Source of the DNA: Niveibacterium sp. SC-1
GTDB lineage: Bacteria > Pseudomonadota > Gammaproteobacteria > Burkholderiales > Rhodocyclaceae
Direction: 5' to 3'
Assembly (NCBI RefSeq): GCF_038235435.1
Contig: NZ_CP151275.1
Location: forward strand, 4,774,001 to 4,838,000
Length of the DNA stretch: 64,000 bases
Both the position numbers and the translations under genes were made by a program. Positions 12,128 to 22,530 of the stretch are shown here, piece after piece (position 1 is the stretch's first letter; each line of letters starts with the position of its first letter). Under the pieces are notes generated by a model. It ran no database searches. It had not been told where the DNA came from and saw only the letters and a list, made by a program, of their open reading frames with translations.

Positions 12128-13033
12128 TCAGGCCTGGCGGACCTCAAAGCTCACCGCCTCGCCGTGCGAGTCTTCCTCGATCGAGAAACCGCAGCCGATC
12201 TTGCCCTGGCCCGGCAGCGGGCACTCTTCGCGCTTGAGGCAGAGCTCCACGTCGGTGTCGGGCGCCATGAAGGTGCCGTTGGTACTCTGGTCAATCAGGA
12301 AGAACTCGCCCCGACGCCATTCGATGCGCGCGTGATGACGCGAGGCGCGACGGTCGAGCACGACGATGTCATTGCCTTCCTCGCGCCCCATCAGAAGGAT
12401 GGGACGAGCCTCGGTCACGATGTGGGCAACACCGCGATGCCGCAGCACCAGGCGCATGCGCGCTTCGCTGCCGTCCTGTGCGTCGTCCACCACGATGGGG
12501 GCGGCGGCTTCGGGGCCGTCCTGCGAGAAGAGCTCGAACAGCGGCACTTCATTGCCGTCATGGCGGAAGCTGCGGTCCAGCACGGCGGAGGCCAGCGGGC
12601 GCACGCCGTCGGTCAGGTGCAGGGCCAGCTCACCGGTGAGGAGCGCCTGGCCAGGCTGGGCCACATCGGCCAGACGGCCGGCCAGATCGACGGCCGAGCC
12701 GCCGGGCTCGCCTTGCCCGGTGCGCAGCTCGCCGCAGTGCATGCCGATCTTCAGACCGAGGTTGATGCCCGAAACCGGGGGCAGACGCCGCACCTTGTCG
12801 TGCATGTCGGCCGCGGCCTGGATGGCGTCGTCCGCGCGCTTGAAGACCGCGATCAGCCGATGCGCGCGATCGAGCAGGGCACGGCCGTGGTGGGAATCCA
12901 CGGTCCGCATGATGCGGTTACGGGCCCGGTCCAGCGCGCGTTGGGCTTCGGCCTGGCCGAGCTTGTCGGCCAGCCTTTGGTTGCCGAGGATCTCGGCGAA
13001 CAGCACGCAGTTGAGTTCGGGCAGGTTCGACAT
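12128..13033 (-). CDS. Degenerate class III cyclase-like domain fused to FHA domain
   Basis: 301 aa. Residues 1 to about 168 align with the adenylate/guanylate cyclase homology domain (CVLFAEILGNQRLADKLG, later SAVDLAGRLADVAQPGQALLT). The first metal-binding Asp of the FADIxG motif is Glu (FAEILG), and the second, in the GDxxxAxF motif, is absent (DRAHRLIAVF), so catalysis is unlikely. Residues about 190-290 are a typical FHA domain with GRE 216-218, SRHHA 231-235 and NGT 252-254, which binds phosphothreonine. It may be a signalling scaffold or target of a Ser/Thr kinase (inference). It lies 48 bases downstream of ttcA on the same strand. Confidence 0.85.
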   Translation of the reverse strand: MSNLPELNCVLFAEILGNQRLADKLGQAEAQRALDRARNRIMRTVDSHHGRALLDRAHRLIAVFKRADDAIQAAADMHDKVRRLPPVSGINLGLKIGMHCGELRTGQGEPGGSAVDLAGRLADVAQPGQALLTGELALHLTDGVRPLASAVLDRSFRHDGNEVPLFELFSQDGPEAAAPIVVDDAQDGSEARMRLVLRHRGVAHIVTEARPILLMGREEGNDIVVLDRRASRHHARIEWRRGEFFLIDQSTNGTFMAPDTDVELCLKREECPLPGQGKIGCGFSIEEDSHGEAVSFEVRQA

Positions 13034-13081
13034 CTACACGGGCTCCGCCGAAGTCGGATGTATTTGTTATGTGTCGGGACT

Positions 13082-14059
13082 TTACAGAATAACCGGCGAA
13101 CCCGCCGCTTCCGTATTGAAATCTTCACGTCCGTCGCGGCGGCCCACGGCCGCCAGCGGAATCACGCTGGACGTCATACCCAGTTCGGGTGCATCGAAGG
13201 CAATGTCGCCTTCCTCGGGCGTCGCGGGCCGCGCCAGCCCCTTGAAGTCGAACAGGCCCGCATCCTGCAGGTGCGAAGGCACGACGTTCGCCAGAGAAGT
13301 CGCCAGCGATTCGATCCGGCCGGGGAAGCGCTGCTCCCAGTCGGCCAGCATGGCCTTGACCTGCTTGCGCTGGGCGTTCTCCTGCGAGCCGCACAGATTG
13401 CAGGGGATGATTGGGTATTCCATGGCGCGGGCAAAGCGCGCCGCGTCGCGCTCGCTCACGTAGGCGAGCGGGCGGATCACGATGTGCTGGCCATCGTCGC
13501 TCGCCAGCTTGGGCGGCATGGACTTGATGCGGCCGCCGAAGAACATGTTGAGGAACAGCGTCTCCAGCATGTCGTCGCGGTGGTGGCCCAGCGCAATCTT
13601 GGTCGCGCCGATCTCGCGCGCCACGCGATAGATGATTCCGCGGCGCAGGCGCGAGCACAGCGAACAGGTCGTCTTGCCCTCGGGGATCTTGGACTTGACG
13701 ATGGAATAGGTGTCCTCGGTGACGATGCGGTACTCGACGCCCAGCTTCTCGAAGTAGGCCGGCAGGATGTGCGCCGGGAAGCCCGGCTGCTTCTGGTCGA
13801 GGTTCATCGCCACGATGCGGAAGTCGATGGGCGCGCGTTCGCGCAGGGCCAACAGCACCGAGAGGAGCGTGTAGGAATCCTTGCCGCCGGAGCAGCAGAC
13901 CATCACGACGTCGCCGTCCTCGATCATGTTGAAGTCGCCAATGGCGCGGCCGACCTGCCGCTCCACGAACTTGCGCAGGCGCAGGAAGGTGTTGGAGAAG
14001 TTCGGATCGGCCGGATCGAGAGGGTCGTTCTTGAGGTCCACAGCGGGAAGAATTACCAA
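13082..14059 (-). CDS. ttcA: tRNA 2-thiocytidine synthetase TtcA
   Basis: 325 aa if the TTG at 14059 is used. TtcA thiolates cytidine 32 of certain tRNAs, using ATP and an Fe-S cluster. The PP-loop SGGKDS is at 57-62 and the cluster-binding pairs are TCSLC (Cys132, Cys135) and PCNLC (Cys220, Cys223). A perfect TATAAT at 14072-14077 on this strand would put the transcript start only about 6 bases before the TTG, so the in-frame GTG at 14041 (319 residues) may be the real start. Neither has a clear Shine-Dalgarno sequence. Confidence 0.95.
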   Translation of the reverse strand: MVILPAVDLKNDPLDPADPNFSNTFLRLRKFVERQVGRAIGDFNMIEDGDVVMVCCSGGKDSYTLLSVLLALRERAPIDFRIVAMNLDQKQPGFPAHILPAYFEKLGVEYRIVTEDTYSIVKSKIPEGKTTCSLCSRLRRGIIYRVAREIGATKIALGHHRDDMLETLFLNMFFGGRIKSMPPKLASDDGQHIVIRPLAYVSERDAARFARAMEYPIIPCNLCGSQENAQRKQVKAMLADWEQRFPGRIESLATSLANVVPSHLQDAGLFDFKGLARPATPEEGDIAFDAPELGMTSSVIPLAAVGRRDGREDFNTEAAGSPVIL

Positions 14060-14071
14060 GGAAAACAGCGA

Positions 14072-14077
14072 ATTATA
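14072..14077 (-). promoter_or_regulatory. Candidate -10 box of the ttcA promoter
   Basis: A perfect TATAAT hexamer on the minus strand, 12 bases from the annotated ttcA TTG. No good -35 is visible 16-18 bases upstream, so the assignment depends on the -10 alone. Confidence 0.4.
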
Positions 14078-14128
14078 GCCTTGAGCTAGGCTCGCTTCGC
14101 AGCTTTTTGCAGCAAGATCCGCGCCGAC

Positions 14129-14869
14129 TCAGAGATGGATGCTGCGGCCGCCATCCACCGCCAGGATCTGGCCGGTCACGTAGGGCGCGTCGAGCAGCAG
14201 GAAAGCCACCGCACCGGCGATGTCCGAAGCCGCGCCGACCCGCCCGAGCAGGGTCTGGCGGACGATCCGGGCCCGTTCCTCGGTATCGAACTGGCCGTCC
14301 TCCGGCCATTCGATCGCACCCGGCGCCACGCCATTGACCCGCACCGCCGGCGCCAGCTCCACCGCCAGGACGCGGGTCAGGCCCTGCAGGCCGGTCTTGG
14401 CCAGCGAATAGACCGGGTAGCCGGGCATCGGCCGTTCGGCATGGATATCCACGATGTTGACGATCGCCCCGCGCTGCGCGGCCAGGAGCGGCGCGGCGCG
14501 CTGGGACACGAAGAGCGGAGCCTTGAGGTTGGAGCCGACCAGATCCTGCCAGGCCGCTTCATCCACCTCGGCAAACGGGGTGGGAAAGAAACTGGAGGCG
14601 TTGTTGACCAGGCCATCGAGCCGTCCGAAACGCGCGCCCACCGCATCCACCATGGCCTGAGCGGCCGCGATGTCCAGGAGGTCCGCCCCGAAAACGGCGG
14701 CGGAACCCGGTCGCTGGTCGTTGAAGGCGGTCATCAGGGTCTCGGCCGCGTCGCGCTGGCCGCGGTAGTGCAGGGCGATATCGCAGCCGCGCGCATGCAA
14801 CTGCCGCGCGATCGCCGCCCCCACCCGCCTTGCCGCCCCCGTCACCAATACGACTGGTCTTTCGTTCAT
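14129..14869 (-). CDS. folM: Pteridine reductase / FolM-like short-chain dehydrogenase
   Basis: 246 aa. The nucleotide-binding motif is TGAARRVG (11-18) rather than the common TGxxxGIG; the Arg-rich form is characteristic of pteridine reductases (PTR1, FolM) that use NADPH. Catalytic YSLAK and the NNAS strand (NNASSFFPT) are present, and the C-terminus (GQILAVDGGRSI) is typical of the family. The likely role is reduction of dihydropterins/dihydrofolate in the cytoplasm. It lies upstream of ttcA on the same strand with a 69-base gap. Confidence 0.85.
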   Translation of the reverse strand: MNERPVVLVTGAARRVGAAIARQLHARGCDIALHYRGQRDAAETLMTAFNDQRPGSAAVFGADLLDIAAAQAMVDAVGARFGRLDGLVNNASSFFPTPFAEVDEAAWQDLVGSNLKAPLFVSQRAAPLLAAQRGAIVNIVDIHAERPMPGYPVYSLAKTGLQGLTRVLAVELAPAVRVNGVAPGAIEWPEDGQFDTEERARIVRQTLLGRVGAASDIAGAVAFLLLDAPYVTGQILAVDGGRSIHL

Positions 14870-14983
14870 GTGCCGTCCGGAAACTGTTCTGCAGCCGCAA
14901 TGTTAACCGCGGCGCAACGGTGTTCCGGGTCTTGAGGCCCCGGCCGCCGTCCGGCTTTTGCCGCCGCAGCAGGAGAAATTCCC

Positions 14984-15748
14984 GTGGTGACGATCTATAA
15001 AGCGCTTCACAATCCGCCCGCCATGGATGCGATGGATCCCCGGAAAAGCCTCTTCCCGCCCAGCCGGCCGGCCGATGCCCAGGCGGTCGCCGTCCTGCTG
15101 CAAGACAGTCCTTGGATGCGGGCCCTGGACGTCGCGGAGCGCAAGCGCGTGGCCGCCGCGCTGGAAATCCGCGGCGTGCGTCCCGGCACGCCGCTTACCC
15201 GCCGGGGCGCCAGCCTGCCGCACTGGATCGGCGTCGCCGACGGCCTGGTCAAGCTGAACGCCTGCGCCGACGGCGGCCGCGCCACCAGCTTCGCGGGGAT
15301 GCCTGCGGGCAACTGGTTCGGCGAGGATGCCCTGCTGCAGGACAAGCCTTGCCGCTACGACGCCACCGCCCTGCGCGAGGGCGTGATCGCGCTGCTGCCG
15401 CGTGCGGTTTTCGTCGAACTGCTGGAAGGCAATCTCGCCTTCAACCGCTTCCTGCTCGCCCAGTTCGACGAGAAGCTGGGCCAGTTCTTCGCGATGCTGG
15501 AACAGCAAAGACTGCTGCCGCCTGAAGGCCGGGTCGCACGTGGCATCGCTGCGCTCTTCCCGCCCACGGCGGACACCTGCAACGCAGGGCGCCTGGAGAT
15601 CTCGCAGGAGGAGATCGGGTATCTCGTCGGCATTTCGCGCCAGCGGGTCAACCAGGCACTCAAGGCCCTGGAGCGCCGGGGCCTGATCCAGGTCGGCTAC
15701 GGCAAGCTGCAGGTACGCGATCTCGAAGCCCTGCGCGGCTTCTGCTGA
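14984..15748 (+). CDS. Crp/Fnr family transcriptional regulator
   Basis: 254 aa from a GTG at 14984, preceded by AGGAGA at 7 bases. The middle is a cyclic-nucleotide-binding-like beta barrel (from about residue 38 to 150, including GNWFGEDALLQDKPCRYDA). The C-terminus is a Crp-type winged helix with ISQEEIGYLVGISRQRVNQA. No Fnr-type N-terminal cysteine cluster is present, and the arginine/serine cAMP pocket of true Crp is not obvious, so the effector is unknown. It is on the same strand as the trehalose genes that begin about 220 bases later, but whether it regulates them is not shown. Confidence 0.88.
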   Translation: MVTIYKALHNPPAMDAMDPRKSLFPPSRPADAQAVAVLLQDSPWMRALDVAERKRVAAALEIRGVRPGTPLTRRGASLPHWIGVADGLVKLNACADGGRATSFAGMPAGNWFGEDALLQDKPCRYDATALREGVIALLPRAVFVELLEGNLAFNRFLLAQFDEKLGQFFAMLEQQRLLPPEGRVARGIAALFPPTADTCNAGRLEISQEEIGYLVGISRQRVNQALKALERRGLIQVGYGKLQVRDLEALRGFC

Positions 15749-15970
15749 GTGCCCGACAGCGCCCACCCAAGCGGCAATCGCGGCACGCGCGGAACTTATC
15801 GCCGCCGCCACGCGTCCCCTCATGCACGGCAGCGCATGCTTCGCGCGCTGTCGGGGAATGGCCGCTGCCGCCACTCCCCACGCGCATCCCTACGGGATTC
15901 CATGGCCTGTGTGCCATTCAGGGCGTCGTCACCTGCAGAGCGGGGCGATCCCTTTCCACAGGGAGACTCC

Positions 15971-18169
15971 GTGAACCTCTCAGCCCGGTTCATCCTGCCG
16001 CTCTTCGCCGTACTGGCGCTGGTGGCCTATCTCGCGGTGCCGGTCGTCGACCGGCTGGCGCTTTCCTGGTCTCGCCACGATCTGGATGTGCGCGCGAGCC
16101 TGGTGGCGCGCACGCTCAACGAGCGCTTCTCGCATCAGGAGGACTTCGACGCGCCGCAACTGCGCCGCCAACTCGAAAGCATCACCGAGGACGAGCGCCT
16201 GCGTGCCATCGCCTTCTGCCCGGATGACGGGGGCAAGGCGATCGCCACGCACAGCTTCAACGAGACGCTCAGCTGCGAGCGCGTCGCCCATCAGGCGGAG
16301 GGGCGCGGTTCGACCATCGAGGGCGAAGGCGGCCTGCTCCATGTGGCGGTCTTCACCCTGCACGACGGACCGCGCAGCGGCCGCCTGGTGCTGATCCATG
16401 ACATGAGCTTCGCGGAGCGGCGCACCAGCGAGACGCGCAAGTACCTCTTCCTCTCGCTCCTTGGCCTGGGCGCGGTGATCGCGCTGGTGACCGTGGTGGT
16501 CGCGCATCTATCGCTGCGCGGCTGGCTGCGCGGCCTGCGCGAGCTGCTGCGCGAACCGCAGAAGCCGGTGTCACCGGAACTGCGTCCGCTCGCCCGCGAC
16601 CTGCACGCCGCGGTGCGCGAGATCCTGCGCGAACAGCAGACCGGCAACGACGCGCAGACGCAATGGACCGCGGCTTCGCTGCGCGAAATCCTGCGACGCG
16701 ACCTGCGCGGCGACGAGGTGATCGTCGTCTCCAACCGCGAGCCCTATGTGCACGAATACGAAGGGGACCAGATCGTGGTGCGCCGCCCGGCCGGGGGCCT
16801 GGTGACCGCGCTGGAACCGATCATGCGCGCCTGCTCCGGCACCTGGATCGCCCATGGCAGCGGCGACGCCGACAAGGCGGCGGTCGATTCGCGCGACCGC
16901 GTGGCCGTGCCACCGAACAAGCCCAGCTACGCGATCCGCCGCATCTGGCTGTCGGCCGAGGAAGAACGCGGCTACTACAACGGGCTCTCCAACGAGGGCC
17001 TCTGGCCGCTCTGCCACATCGCCCATGCGCGCCCCACCTTCCGCTCGCAGGACTGGGAGCTCTACAAGGCGGTGAACGCGCGCTTCGCCGACGCGGTGGT
17101 GCAGGAAGCGCAGCGCGACGATCCCATCGTCATGGTGCAGGACTACCACTTCGCGCTCCTGCCACGGATGATCCGCGAGCGCCTGCCCAAGGCGACCATC
17201 GTCACCTTCTGGCACATTCCCTGGCCCAATCCCGAGACCTTCTCGATCTGCCCCTGGCGGGCGGAGATCATCGACGGCCTCCTGGGCAGCAGCATCCTGG
17301 GCTTTCACACCCAGTTCCACTGCAACAACTTCCTCGATGCGGTGGACAGCTTCCTCGAAGCCCGGGTCGACCGCGAGACCGGCACGGTCTTCCACCAGGG
17401 CCACCAGGCCGACGTGAAGCGCTACCCGATCTCGATCGCCTGGCCGCCGGAGTACGAAGCCCCGCCTGCGCCCGAGTCGCGCGCGGGCGTGCGCCAGGAA
17501 CTCGGGCTGCCGCCGGAGCAGCGCGTCGGCGTGGGCGTGGATCGGCTCGACTACACCAAGGGGATCATCGAACGCTTCCTCGCGATCGAGCGGCTCTTCG
17601 AGCTGCATCCCGAATGGGCCGGACGTTTTTCCTTCGTGCAGATCGCCGCGCCCACCCGTTCGGCCATCCCGCAGTACAAGGCCTTCCGCGACGACGTGGA
17701 GGAGCTGGCCGCGCGCATCAACGGGCGCTTCACCCGCGAAGGCCCGCCGGCCATCATCCTGCGCACCAAGCACCACGACGGCGACGAGATCGCCCGCTTC
17801 TACCGGGCCGCCGACCTGTGCATGGTCACCAGCCTGCACGACGGCATGAACCTGGTCGCCAAGGAGTTCGTCGCCGCACGCGACGACGGCATGGGTGTGC
17901 TGATCCTGAGCCAGTTCACCGGCGCCTCGCGTGAGCTGTCCGAAGCGCTGATCGTCAATCCGTACCACATCGACCAGTGCGCCGATGCGCTCGCCGCCGC
18001 GCTGACGATGCCGGACGCAGAACAGCGTGACCGTATGCGCCTGATGCGCGAACTGGTGGCGCAATTCAACGTCTATCGCTGGGCCGGACGCATGCTGCTC
18101 GACGCCTCGGCCATGCGCCTGCGCGACCGCATCGCCGAACGCGTGGAGTTCCGCCGTGACGCCTACTGA
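15971..18169 (+). CDS. otsA: Membrane-anchored alpha,alpha-trehalose-phosphate synthase
   Basis: 732 aa from a GTG at 15971 with GGGAG just upstream; a longer frame back to 15749 has no supporting composition. OtsA (GT20) makes trehalose-6-phosphate from UDP-glucose and glucose-6-phosphate. The enzyme domain starts near residue 250 ([14 protein letters not shown]) and contains [12 protein letters not shown] and DYHFALLP. Unlike E. coli OtsA it carries about 245 extra N-terminal residues: a membrane span (about 7-27), a periplasmic part of about 125 residues, a second span (about 157-180) and a HAMP-like linker, the layout of a sensor. It begins the otsA-otsB-GH15 operon. Confidence 0.93.
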   Translation: MNLSARFILPLFAVLALVAYLAVPVVDRLALSWSRHDLDVRASLVARTLNERFSHQEDFDAPQLRRQLESITEDERLRAIAFCPDDGGKAIATHSFNETLSCERVAHQAEGRGSTIEGEGGLLHVAVFTLHDGPRSGRLVLIHDMSFAERRTSETRKYLFLSLLGLGAVIALVTVVVAHLSLRGWLRGLRELLREPQKPVSPELRPLARDLHAAVREILREQQTGNDAQTQWTAASLREILRRDLRGDEVIVVSNREPYVHEYEGDQIVVRRPAGGLVTALEPIMRACSGTWIAHGSGDADKAAVDSRDRVAVPPNKPSYAIRRIWLSAEEERGYYNGLSNEGLWPLCHIAHARPTFRSQDWELYKAVNARFADAVVQEAQRDDPIVMVQDYHFALLPRMIRERLPKATIVTFWHIPWPNPETFSICPWRAEIIDGLLGSSILGFHTQFHCNNFLDAVDSFLEARVDRETGTVFHQGHQADVKRYPISIAWPPEYEAPPAPESRAGVRQELGLPPEQRVGVGVDRLDYTKGIIERFLAIERLFELHPEWAGRFSFVQIAAPTRSAIPQYKAFRDDVEELAARINGRFTREGPPAIILRTKHHDGDEIARFYRAADLCMVTSLHDGMNLVAKEFVAARDDGMGVLILSQFTGASRELSEALIVNPYHIDQCADALAAALTMPDAEQRDRMRLMRELVAQFNVYRWAGRMLLDASAMRLRDRIAERVEFRRDAY

Positions 18170-18183
18170 GATGCCCGTGCCTC

Positions 18184-18930
18184 ATGCCGATTGACCAGAC
18201 CGTACCGCCGCCGCTGCGCCTCGAAGGTTCCGCGCTCTTCCTCGACGTGGATGGCACCCTGCTCGCGCTCGCGGAAACCCCCGATGCGGTGAAAGCCGAC
18301 GGCTCGCTGCGCGCCCTCGTGCATGCGCTCTCCGCCCGGCTCGACGGAGCGCTGGCGCTGGTCAGCGGCCGCAGCCTCACCGACCTGGACCGCATCTTCG
18401 CGCCGCTGCGCCTGCCTGCCGCCGGCCAGCACGGGCTGGAGCGTCGCAGCCACGACGAGCGCGTCTGGCGGGTGCAGCCCGTTACCGCCTACGTGAGTCT
18501 GCTCGAAGAGGTCGCGCAGGCATGCGAAGCCATGCCCGGCGTGCTGGTCGAGCGCAAGGGCATCACCATGGCCCTGCACTACCGCCAGGCTCCTGAATGG
18601 CGCGACGCGCTGACGCAATTGCTGGGACGGCTGATCACGCCGCGCCCGCAGCTGGCCTGGGTGATGGCCGGCAAGATGGTCTTCGAAATCAAGCCACCGG
18701 GCGGCGACAAGGGCGCGGCGATCTCTGCCTTCATGGGCGAGACGCCGTGGGCCGGACGCATGCCGGTCTTCCTGGGCGACGATCTGACCGACGAGGCCGG
18801 CTTCGCTCTGGTAGAACGTCGCGAAGGCCTCACGGTCAAGGTCGGAGCGGGCCCCTCCGTCGCCCACTATCGCCTCGCCGACGTCGAGGCGGCCCGAGCC
18901 TGGCTCGCAGCCAGTCTCGCCGCCGGCTGA
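18184..18930 (+). CDS. otsB: Trehalose-6-phosphate phosphatase
   Basis: 248 aa. It dephosphorylates trehalose-6-phosphate to trehalose, following OtsA. HAD-superfamily motifs are visible: the nucleophile motif FLDVDGTLL, the Ser motif in ALVSGRSL, the lysine in KPPGGDKGAA, and the acidic motif FLGDDLTDEAG. It starts 14 bases after otsA and is followed 31 bases later by the GH15 gene, so the three are one operon. Length is normal for bacterial OtsB. Confidence 0.96.
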   Translation: MPIDQTVPPPLRLEGSALFLDVDGTLLALAETPDAVKADGSLRALVHALSARLDGALALVSGRSLTDLDRIFAPLRLPAAGQHGLERRSHDERVWRVQPVTAYVSLLEEVAQACEAMPGVLVERKGITMALHYRQAPEWRDALTQLLGRLITPRPQLAWVMAGKMVFEIKPPGGDKGAAISAFMGETPWAGRMPVFLGDDLTDEAGFALVERREGLTVKVGAGPSVAHYRLADVEAARAWLAASLAAG

Positions 18931-18961
18931 ACCACACCTCCCACGCGAAAAGGAAGCCCGC

Positions 18962-20749
18962 ATGCACAACATGGAACTCGGCCTGGTCGGCAACGGCACC
19001 GTCGGCGCGCTCATCGACGAACGCGCCGAGGTCGTGTGGTACTGCCTGCCCCGCTTCGATGGCGATCCGGTCTTCTGCTCCCTGCTGCGCGAGGCGGGCG
19101 GTACGCAGGACTTCGGCTACTTCCGCGTGGAGCTGACCGATGCCGAGCACTCCGAGCAGCACTACATCGAGAACACGGCGGTGCTCGTCACCACCCTGGT
19201 CGACAAGCACGGCGGCGCGGTGGAGATCACCGACTTCGCGCCGCGCTTCGAGATGCATGAGCGCCTGTTCAATCCGATGATGCTGATGCGCCGCGTGCGG
19301 CGCCTCTCCGGCAATCCGCGCATCACGGTCAAACTGCGGCCCGCCTGGGAATACGGCGCGCAGGAATCGCAGACCACGCGCGGCAGCCACCATGTGCGCT
19401 ACGTCGGCCCGACCCAGACCTTGCGACTCACCACCGACGCCTCGATCACCGCGGTCCAGAGCGAGGCCACCTTCTTCCTCGAAGGCGAATGCACGTTCAT
19501 CCTCGGCCCGGACGAGACCATCCAGGGCTCGGTGCACGAGCACGGCCGCCAGTTCCTCGAACGCACGATCGCCTACTGGCGCAGCTGGGTGCGCTCGCTC
19601 AACATCCCCTTCGAATGGCAGGAGGCGGTGATCCGTGCGGCGATCACGCTCAAGCTCAACGCCTTCGAGGACACCGGCGCGATCATCGCGGCGATGACCA
19701 CTTCGCTGCCCGAGGCCGCCGGCGAGGCGCGCAACTGGGACTACCGCGCCTGCTGGCTGCGCGACGCCTACTTCGTGGTGAACGCACTCAACCGCCTGGG
19801 CACGACTGCCACCATGGAGCGTTACCTGCGCTGGATCGCCAATGTCGCCGCCGGTGGTGACGGCCAGTCGCTCAAGCCGGTGTACGCGATCGACGGCAAG
19901 AGCCCGCTCGACGAACGCATCGTGCCCGACCTGCCCGGCTACCGCGGCTTTGGCCCGGTACGGGTAGGCAACCAGGCGGGAGAGCAGATCCAGCACGACG
20001 TCTATGGCTCGGTGGTCCTCGCCGCCGCGCATGTCTTCTTTGACCATCGCCTGGACCATCGTGGCGACGAGGCCATGTTCCGCCGTCTCGAACAGGTGGG
20101 CGAACTCGCCATTCACTACTTCGACAAACCCGACGCGGGCATCTGGGAACTGCGCGGCAGCATGCGGGTGCACACCTTCTCCAGCGTCATGTGCTGGGCC
20201 GCCTGCGACCGGCTCGCGCGCATCGGTGCGCATCTGGCGTTGTCCGAGCGCGCCGAGTACTGGCGCACCGCTGCCGACCGGATCCACGCACGCATCTGTA
20301 CCGAAGGCTGGAACGAGGCGCTCGGCGCCTTCACGGCTTCGTGGGGCGGCGACACCCTGGACGCAAGCCTGCTGCTCATCAACGAGGTGGACTTCCTGCC
20401 CGCCGACGACCCGCGCTTTGCCAGCACCGTGGCTGCGATCGAGCGCGGGCTCAAGCGCGGCGACTTCGTCTTCCGCTATGTCGAGCGCGACGACTTCGGG
20501 ACGCCGGAAAACGCCTTCCTCGTGTGCACCTTCTGGTACCTCTATGCGCTGGTGGCGCTCAACCGCCAGGACGAGGCGCGCACGATCTTCGAGCGACTGC
20601 TCGCCTGCCGCACCCGCAACGGACTATTCGCCGAGCATATCGACGTGAAGACCCACGAACAGTGGGGCAACTTCGTGCAGACCTATTCGATGGTGGGTGT
20701 GATCAACAGCGCGATCCGGCTCTCCAGGCGCTGGGACCAGGCCTTCTGA
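18962..20749 (+). CDS. Glycoside hydrolase family 15 protein (trehalase or glucoamylase type)
   Basis: 595 aa. GH15 proteins are (alpha/alpha)6-barrel glucan or trehalose hydrolases. The N-terminus (LGLVGNGTVGALIDERAEVVWYCLPRFDG) is typical, the barrel holds the conserved RNWDYRACWLRDA segment with a catalytic Glu candidate nearby, and LFAEHIDVKTHEQWGNFVQT near the end matches the second acid region. No signal peptide is present, so it acts in the cytoplasm. Its place directly after otsB suggests a role in trehalose turnover, but the substrate cannot be set from sequence alone. AAAAGGAAG precedes the ATG. Confidence 0.9.
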   Translation: MHNMELGLVGNGTVGALIDERAEVVWYCLPRFDGDPVFCSLLREAGGTQDFGYFRVELTDAEHSEQHYIENTAVLVTTLVDKHGGAVEITDFAPRFEMHERLFNPMMLMRRVRRLSGNPRITVKLRPAWEYGAQESQTTRGSHHVRYVGPTQTLRLTTDASITAVQSEATFFLEGECTFILGPDETIQGSVHEHGRQFLERTIAYWRSWVRSLNIPFEWQEAVIRAAITLKLNAFEDTGAIIAAMTTSLPEAAGEARNWDYRACWLRDAYFVVNALNRLGTTATMERYLRWIANVAAGGDGQSLKPVYAIDGKSPLDERIVPDLPGYRGFGPVRVGNQAGEQIQHDVYGSVVLAAAHVFFDHRLDHRGDEAMFRRLEQVGELAIHYFDKPDAGIWELRGSMRVHTFSSVMCWAACDRLARIGAHLALSERAEYWRTAADRIHARICTEGWNEALGAFTASWGGDTLDASLLLINEVDFLPADDPRFASTVAAIERGLKRGDFVFRYVERDDFGTPENAFLVCTFWYLYALVALNRQDEARTIFERLLACRTRNGLFAEHIDVKTHEQWGNFVQTYSMVGVINSAIRLSRRWDQAF

Positions 20750-20862
20750 CAGCCCGTCGGTCCTGGCTTGCGCTGGGCCGCGACGGGTTTCGACAAGTCC
20801 CGGACCCAGCGCCTAAGATGGCGTACCTGAGCGCCGCACAACGGCGCATCCGTTGGGGCGAC

Positions 20863-21996
<1,134 letters not shown>

Positions 21997-22197
21997 GTCT
22001 GGGTGCGTCGGGGTCTGCGCGCTTCACGCGTGCTCAGGCCAGCGTGTTCGGACCTGAGCGTTCAGGCCTCGCCCCAAGGATGCCAGCACGCGCTCCAGCG
22101 CGACCTCCGGGGGCGGGCTCAGACAGCCGGTCCCCGCATCGGCTGCCGGAGGCCCCCGCCATCCGTTAAAATCCTCGGCTTCTGGAGGAAATTTCCG

Positions 22198-22386
22198 ATG
22201 GCACAGTACGAATCCGCACACACCCAGTTCATGCGCCAGTACATGGCCGAACACCCCGAGCAGGTCGAAGAACAGAAGAAGGGCCGCGCGCTCTGGTGGG
22301 ACAAGCCGCAGGATCTGCAGACCACCGAGGCCAACGCCGAATCCACGGTCGCGCAAAAGTCCTACTACTACCAGACTGAAGTCTGA
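22198..22386 (+). CDS. DUF3460 family small protein
   Basis: 62 aa, hydrophilic, no signal or membrane segment. The pattern SAHTQFMRQYMAEHPEQVEEQ followed by GRALWWDKP is that of DUF3460, a small family common in betaproteobacteria and of unknown function. GGAGGAAA lies 6 bases before the ATG, which fixes the start. It stands alone between the GGDEF gene and the exonuclease gene. Confidence 0.85.
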   Translation: MAQYESAHTQFMRQYMAEHPEQVEEQKKGRALWWDKPQDLQTTEANAESTVAQKSYYYQTEV

Positions 22387-22530
22387 GAAGGCGTGATTGA
22401 AGCAGCGGCGCGGCCGGACCTGCTGCCGGCAGTGCGCGTCGCAAGTCGCTGCGACCGGCATCGTCCGGGCCGCATCCAAGCTTCATGAGCCGTTTGGCGC
22501 GCCGGCAGGGGCGCCGCGTCGGATCCCGCA

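Noticed and set aside
12092..14089. A 665-residue open frame crossing the FHA gene and ttcA in antisense
   Set aside because: It spans two genes with strong family evidence on the other strand and has no recognisable domain.
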